Shown: piece after piece, positions 60,250 to 64,000 of the stretch | Layout of the letters: every line of letters begins with the position of its first letter | Position numbering within the stretch: the stretch's first letter is position 1 | From: Streptomyces prunicolor NBRC 13075 | GTDB taxonomy: Bacteria > Actinomycetota > Actinomycetes > Streptomycetales > Streptomycetaceae | DNA: 64,000 nt | Assembly (NCBI RefSeq): GCF_000367365.1 | Contig: NZ_BARF01000069.1 | Coordinates: 58,161 to 122,160 of the forward strand | Direction of reading: 5' to 3' | Made by a program: the position numbers and the translations under genes | The notes under the pieces: model-generated | The model's database searches: none | What the model was told of the DNA's origin: nothing | What the model saw: the letters and a program-made list of their open reading frames with translations, nothing else

Positions 60250-62345
60250 ATTGTGGGTGACCCTCCGATCTGCGGGGACGGTCGCAGGACGGTGAGGATG
60301 TGTGCGGGCCGGTTACCCGGTTCCAGGCGCACATAGTTGGCCCTGCCCCAGTGATAGGTCTCACCGGTGAGCTCGTCGCGCACCGGTACCGACTCGTGCC
60401 ATTCCAGGCCGAGTTGCGGCATGTCCAACGAGACCGTGGCCTCCTGGGTGTGGTGCGGGTCGAGGTTGACGACCACCAGAACCGTGTTCGAACCGTTCCG
60501 CTTCGAGTACGCGATCACCGCCTCCTGATCCGTGTGATGGAAGTGGAGGTCACGCAGCTGCCGCAACGCCGGGCTGCGGCGCCGGATGTCGTTCAACTTG
60601 CCCAGCAATGGCGCGATGCTACGTCCTTCCCGCTCGGCCGACACCCAGTCGCGGGGACGGAGTTGGTACTTCTCGGAGTCCAGATACTCCTCGCTGCCGG
60701 GCCGCAACGGTGTGTTCTCGCACAACTCATACCCGCTGTACACCCCCCAGGTGGGAGAGAGGGTCGCCGCCAGTACCGCGCGCAGTTCGAAGGCCGGGCG
60801 GCCGCCCTCCTGGAGGAACTCGTGCAGGATGTCCGGGGTGTTCACGAAGAAGTTCGGCCGCATGTAGGCAGCCGCTTCGCCCGACAACTCGCTGAGGTAC
60901 TCGGTGAGTTCCTCCTTCGTGTTGCGCCAGGTGAAGTAGGTGTACGACTGCTGGAACCCGACCTGCGCGAGGGTGGCCATCATCGCGGGACGGGTGAACG
61001 CCTCCGCCAGGAAGATCACGTCCGGGTCGGTGCCGTTGATCTCGGCGATGACCCGGTCCCAGAACACGACCGGCTTGGTGTGCGGGTTGTCGACGCGGAA
61101 GATCCGCACCCCGTGGTCCATCCAGTGCCGCAGCACCCGCACGGTCTCCGCGATCAGGCCGTCCATGTCCCGGTCGAAGGCGATCGGGTAGATGTCCTGG
61201 TACTTCTTCGGCGGGTTCTCCGCGTACGCGATCGTCCCGTCGGGACGGTGGTGGAACCACTCCGGGTGCTTCTCCACCCACGGGTGGTCCGGCGAGCACT
61301 GGAGCGCGAAGTCCAGCGCGATCTCCATGCCCAGCTCGGCGGCCCGCGCGACGAACGCGTCGAAGTCCTCCAGCGTGCCCAGCTGCGGATGGATCGCGTC
61401 GTGCCCGCCCTCCGGCGAGCCGATCGCCCACGGGACCCCGACGTCCTCGCGCCCCGCGGACAGGGTGTTGTTCGGGCCCTTGCGGAAGGTGCTCCCGATC
61501 GGGTGGATCGGCGGCAGGTAGACGACGTCGAAGCCCATCGCCGCGATGCCCGCCAGCCGTTTCGCCGCCGTACGGAACGTGCCGTGGGGCTGGGCCGGAT
61601 TGCCCTCGGAGCGGGGGAAGAACTCGTACCAGGCGCCGTAGAGGGCCCGCTCCCGCTCGACGAGCAGCGGCCTCGGCTCGGAGGTCGTGACCAGTTCCCG
61701 CAGCGGATACCGGGCCAGTACCCCGTCCACCTCGGGTGTCAGGGCGGCGGCGAGGCGGGACGCGGGTGGGCGGGTCTCGTCGCGGAGGGCGGTGACGGCG
61801 GTGCGGAGGACGGGGCGGAGGCCCTTGCCCTTCGGTACGCCGGGGATGGCGCGTTCGTAGAGGCGCGCGCCCTCCTCCAGGACCAGTTCCGTGTCCATGC
61901 CGGCCGGGATCTTGATCTGGGCGTGGTGGCGCCAGGTGGCGACCGGGTCGCTCCAGGCCTCCACGGTGTAGGTCCACCGGCCCGGTTCGCCGGGTGTGAC
62001 CGTGGCGCCCCAGCGGTCGGTGCCCGGGGCGAGCTCCCGCATCGGGGTCCAGGGGCCTGGGCGGCCCTCCGGGTCGTAGAGGACCGCGTTGGCGGCGACC
62101 GCGTCGTGGCCCTCGCGGAAGACGATGGCCGAGACCTCGAACGCCTCGCCGGTGACCGCCTTGGCGGGCCGGTGGCCGTGCTGGACGACCGGCCGGACAT
62201 CGAGGACGGGGATGCGTCCGATGCCGGGAGGTGTGCCGTCCGCGGAGGGTGGCTCCGGGGCGGGTGGTGCCGTGCCGGCGGGGCGCACGGGGGGCGTGGC
62301 CGTGCCGGGTGTCGGGGGTGGTGACGAGTGGTGCGTGGCGGGCAT
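60246..62345 (-). CDS. glgE: Maltosyltransferase GlgE (maltose 1-phosphate-using)
   Basis: 699 residues. It extends alpha-1,4-glucan from maltose 1-phosphate. Residues 1-45 are Pro-rich leader; GIGRIPVLDVRPVVQHGHRPAKAVTGEAFEV begins the N-domain. GH13 motifs: LDFALQCSPDHPWVEKHPEWF, FRVDNPHTKPVVFWDRVI (Asp nucleophile), DVIFLAEAFTRPAMMATLAQVGF (Glu) and the C-domain VVVNLDPHHTQEATVSLD. ATG 62345 fits the family N-terminus; the open frame beyond it is not supported. First gene of the glucan cluster. Confidence 0.95.
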
Positions 62346-62465
62346 GACCGCTCCTGTCCGCGTCAACGTGGGTGTGGGCGGATGGATGTGGGGAGGTGGG
62401 TCCTGCGAAGAAGATCCCGTGGTCCGCTGGGGGGCGTACCGGTGGAGCCTTCCCACCCTATTCGG

Positions 62466-62490
62466 GTTGGCAATCCGGCAGGTTGCCAAC
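62466..62490. promoter_or_regulatory. Dyad GTTGGCAA-N9-TTGCCAAC upstream of glgE
   Basis: Perfect 8-base arms lie about 120-145 bases before the glgE start, in the interval shared with the end of the protease gene. It is the only strong dyad in the glgE upstream region apart from the terminator and is a good operator candidate for the pathway. Confidence 0.55.
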
Positions 62491-62519
62491 TACTTACGCG
62501 CAGATCTCCACAGAAAGAT

Positions 62520-62548
62520 CCGGCCCCGTCCAGGGCGAACGGGGCCGG
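62520..62548 (-). terminator. Terminator of the subtilisin gene
   Basis: CCGGCCCCGT and complement ACGGGGCCGG around a 9-base loop begin 17 bases past the protease stop on the minus strand. Confidence 0.8.
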
Positions 62549-62564
62549 AGCCGTCACTCCCGCA

Positions 62565-63791
62565 CTACGACCGCGGTACTTGCAGAAGTTTGTCCGGTGA
62601 ACCGAGCCCGGCGCCGGACACCTTCCCGGAAACCGCCCCCGTGACGAGTGCCCTGGACACCTGTGCCGGTGTGGCACGCGGGTGGCCGGCGAGATAGACC
62701 GCCGCCGCGCCGGCCGCGTGCGGGGACGCCATCGACGTACCGGAGAAGGTCGCCTTCGCCGTGTCGCTCGTGTACGACGCGGAGGTGATCGCGACACCCG
62801 GGGCGAACAGGTCGACGGCCGGACCGATGTTCGAGAAGGCGGCCCGTGCGTCGTTCCGGTCGGTGGCGCCGACCGTGATGGCCTCCTTCACGTCCGCGGG
62901 GGAGTACAGGCCGGCCTGCAGCCCGTCGTTGCCCGCCGCGACCGTGTACGTGACACCGGAGGCGATCGAATTGCGTACGGCCGCGTCCAGCTGGGCGTTG
63001 TGGTAGCCGCCCAGGCTGAGATTGGCGACCGCCGGTTTGTGCGCGTGCTGGGTGACCCAGTCGATGCCCGCGATGACCTGCGAGGTCGTACCGGCTCCCG
63101 CGTTGTCCAGCACCCGTACGCCGACGACCTTGGCCTTCTTGGCGACGCCGTACGTGGTGCCGGCGATCGTGCCGGCCACATGGGTGCCGTGGCCGTTGCC
63201 GTCCTGGGCGGTGGTGTCGTTGTCGACGAAGTCCCAGCCGTAGCTCGCCCGGCCGCCGAAGTCCTTGTGGGTGATCCGGATGCCGGTGTCGATCACGTAC
63301 ACCGTCACGCCGCTGCCCCCGGACGTCGGCGAGGTGTAGCTCTTGTTCAGCGGCAGGCTCGGCTGGTCGAGCCGGTCCAGGCCCCAGGACGGCGGGTTGC
63401 GCTGAACACGGTTGGCGGCGCTACGGCCGCTGCTGTCCAGGGTGATCCGGGTGTCCTGGGTGACGGAGACGACCTGCGCGTCCGCCGCGAGGCGCCTCGC
63501 CTGTCTCTCGTTCGCCTCGATGGCGTAGCCGTTGAGGGCCGTGCCGTAGGTGTGGCTTATTTTCGCTCCGTACTTCGCGGCCAGGTCTTTTCCGGCGGCC
63601 GACGGAGCCTTTGTTCCCCCCTTGAGCGTCACCAGGTAGCTACCGCTGACGGAGCCGGGTTCACCGGCGCCGAGTATGGTCCCCTCCGGTGCGGCGTGCG
63701 CGGGCAGGGTGATGGCCGAAAGCACCACGACTGTGGTGACCGCGGTCAGACCCCCCGCCCGGCGCAGACGCCGCGTGCGCGTCCGTGCCAT
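62565..63791 (-). CDS. Secreted S8 (subtilisin-like) serine protease with I9 propeptide
   Basis: 408 residues. Arg-rich n-region then LTAVTTVVVLSAITLPAHAA is the signal peptide (cleavage about 33/34). SYLVTLKGG.. KDLAAKYGAKISHTYGTALNGYAIEA is the I9 propeptide acting as chaperone and inhibitor. The triad is Asp168 (VTVYVIDTGI), His201 (DGNGHGTHVAGT) and Ser353 (FSGTSMASPHAAG), all intact; the oxyanion Asn is in VAAGNDG. It degrades extracellular protein. ATG 63791 has GAAGGAGGGG at good distance. It is monocistronic with its own terminator. Confidence 0.95.
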   Translation of the reverse strand: MARTRTRRLRRAGGLTAVTTVVVLSAITLPAHAAPEGTILGAGEPGSVSGSYLVTLKGGTKAPSAAGKDLAAKYGAKISHTYGTALNGYAIEANERQARRLAADAQVVSVTQDTRITLDSSGRSAANRVQRNPPSWGLDRLDQPSLPLNKSYTSPTSGGSGVTVYVIDTGIRITHKDFGGRASYGWDFVDNDTTAQDGNGHGTHVAGTIAGTTYGVAKKAKVVGVRVLDNAGAGTTSQVIAGIDWVTQHAHKPAVANLSLGGYHNAQLDAAVRNSIASGVTYTVAAGNDGLQAGLYSPADVKEAITVGATDRNDARAAFSNIGPAVDLFAPGVAITSASYTSDTAKATFSGTSMASPHAAGAAAVYLAGHPRATPAQVSRALVTGAVSGKVSGAGLGSPDKLLQVPRS

Positions 63792-64000
63792 GTCGAGTTT
63801 CCCCTCCTTCAACTCTCCACTGCGCAGCCTCTCGTGAGGCGCGAAGCACCACAAGGGCGCACGAGGGCGCCTTTTCAGTACATGCCGGTTCAACTTCTTC
63901 AGTACAGGTCGGCAATGACCAGCCCGTGAGGCGCTGCCTTTTCGACGCAGGCCGGCATTCTCAGCCCGTCCGGCGTTTGAGGACGAGGCCGTTCAGGCCG
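63792..64000. promoter_or_regulatory. Protease upstream region ending in a dispersed repeat
   Basis: These 209 bases hold the promoter of the protease gene (no clear boxes). At 63962-63988 lies the 27-bp repeat seen at 52578-52604 in opposite orientation (CAGCCCGTCCGGCG then TTTGAGGACGAGG). It continues to the window edge. Confidence 0.6.
63962..63988. repeat. Dispersed 27-bp intergenic repeat, copy 2
   Basis: Exact reverse complement of 52578-52604, about 11 kb away, upstream of the protease gene. Confidence 0.8.

Overview
The window is very GC-rich chromosomal DNA with GTG/TTG starts, strong purine-rich ribosome binding sites and third-position G/C bias. Gene content and order point to a Streptomyces chromosome. 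From memory, the order icmA, TetR, thioredoxin-like, DUF6230/DUF6114 genes, pyk, ackA, pta, pfkA and later glgB, maltokinase, treS, glgE is a conserved core stretch of Streptomyces. No integrase, phage structural gene, tRNA, rRNA, CRISPR array or biosynthetic cluster was found.

Layout. 1-5.9 kb: end of a DUF3817 membrane gene, then a secreted polymorphic toxin (lectin repeats, Ala-rich coiled coil, HINT, RNase A-like C-terminus) with its putative immunity gene. 6-9.9 kb: isobutyryl-CoA mutase large subunit icmA behind a perfect 24-bp palindrome, a TetR regulator and a YbbN-type thioredoxin/TPR protein. 10.5-13.8 kb: DUF6230 secreted protein, DUF6114 membrane protein and a Ser/Asp/Thr-rich secreted protein. 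13.9-20 kb: central carbon genes pyk, ackA and pta on the minus strand and pfkA divergent. 20-25.3 kb: two XRE-type regulators, a flavoprotein and a small accessory group (Cys-rich protein, 166-aa protein, methyltransferase).

25.5-40 kb is the most unusual part. It holds four NB-ARC/TPR (NLR-like STAND) ATPases, called here A, B, C and D, two MTA/SAH-nucleosidase-fold proteins and a small membrane protein, interrupted by a carbohydrate ABC transporter operon without an ATPase. A short motif (GDHxDFRGGxF followed by a hydrophobic pair and G/A-K or G-V-Q) lies at the C-terminus of both nucleosidases and near the N-terminus of NB-ARC proteins C and D. This is the arrangement expected for amyloid-type effector/NLR signalling. 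I infer two effector-receptor modules of a candidate immune or cell-death system with a nucleosidase (possibly nucleotide-depleting) effector.

40-50 kb: a CitA/DcuS-type two-component system separated from its likely target, a dicarboxylate symporter, by an IS605-type TnpB gene. Then come a DUF2127 membrane protein, a AAA ATPase, an epimerase-like reductase, an Lrp regulator and a MerR-thioredoxin pair. 50-52.5 kb: a HelD-like RNA-polymerase-associated helicase. 52.8-62.3 kb: the GlgE alpha-glucan pathway (glgE, treS, maltokinase, glgB) in one minus-strand cluster. GlgB carries about 680 extra N-terminal residues, first Lys/Ala-rich (histone H1-like) and then Pro/Thr-rich. 62.5-64 kb: a secreted subtilisin and the start of a dispersed intergenic repeat.
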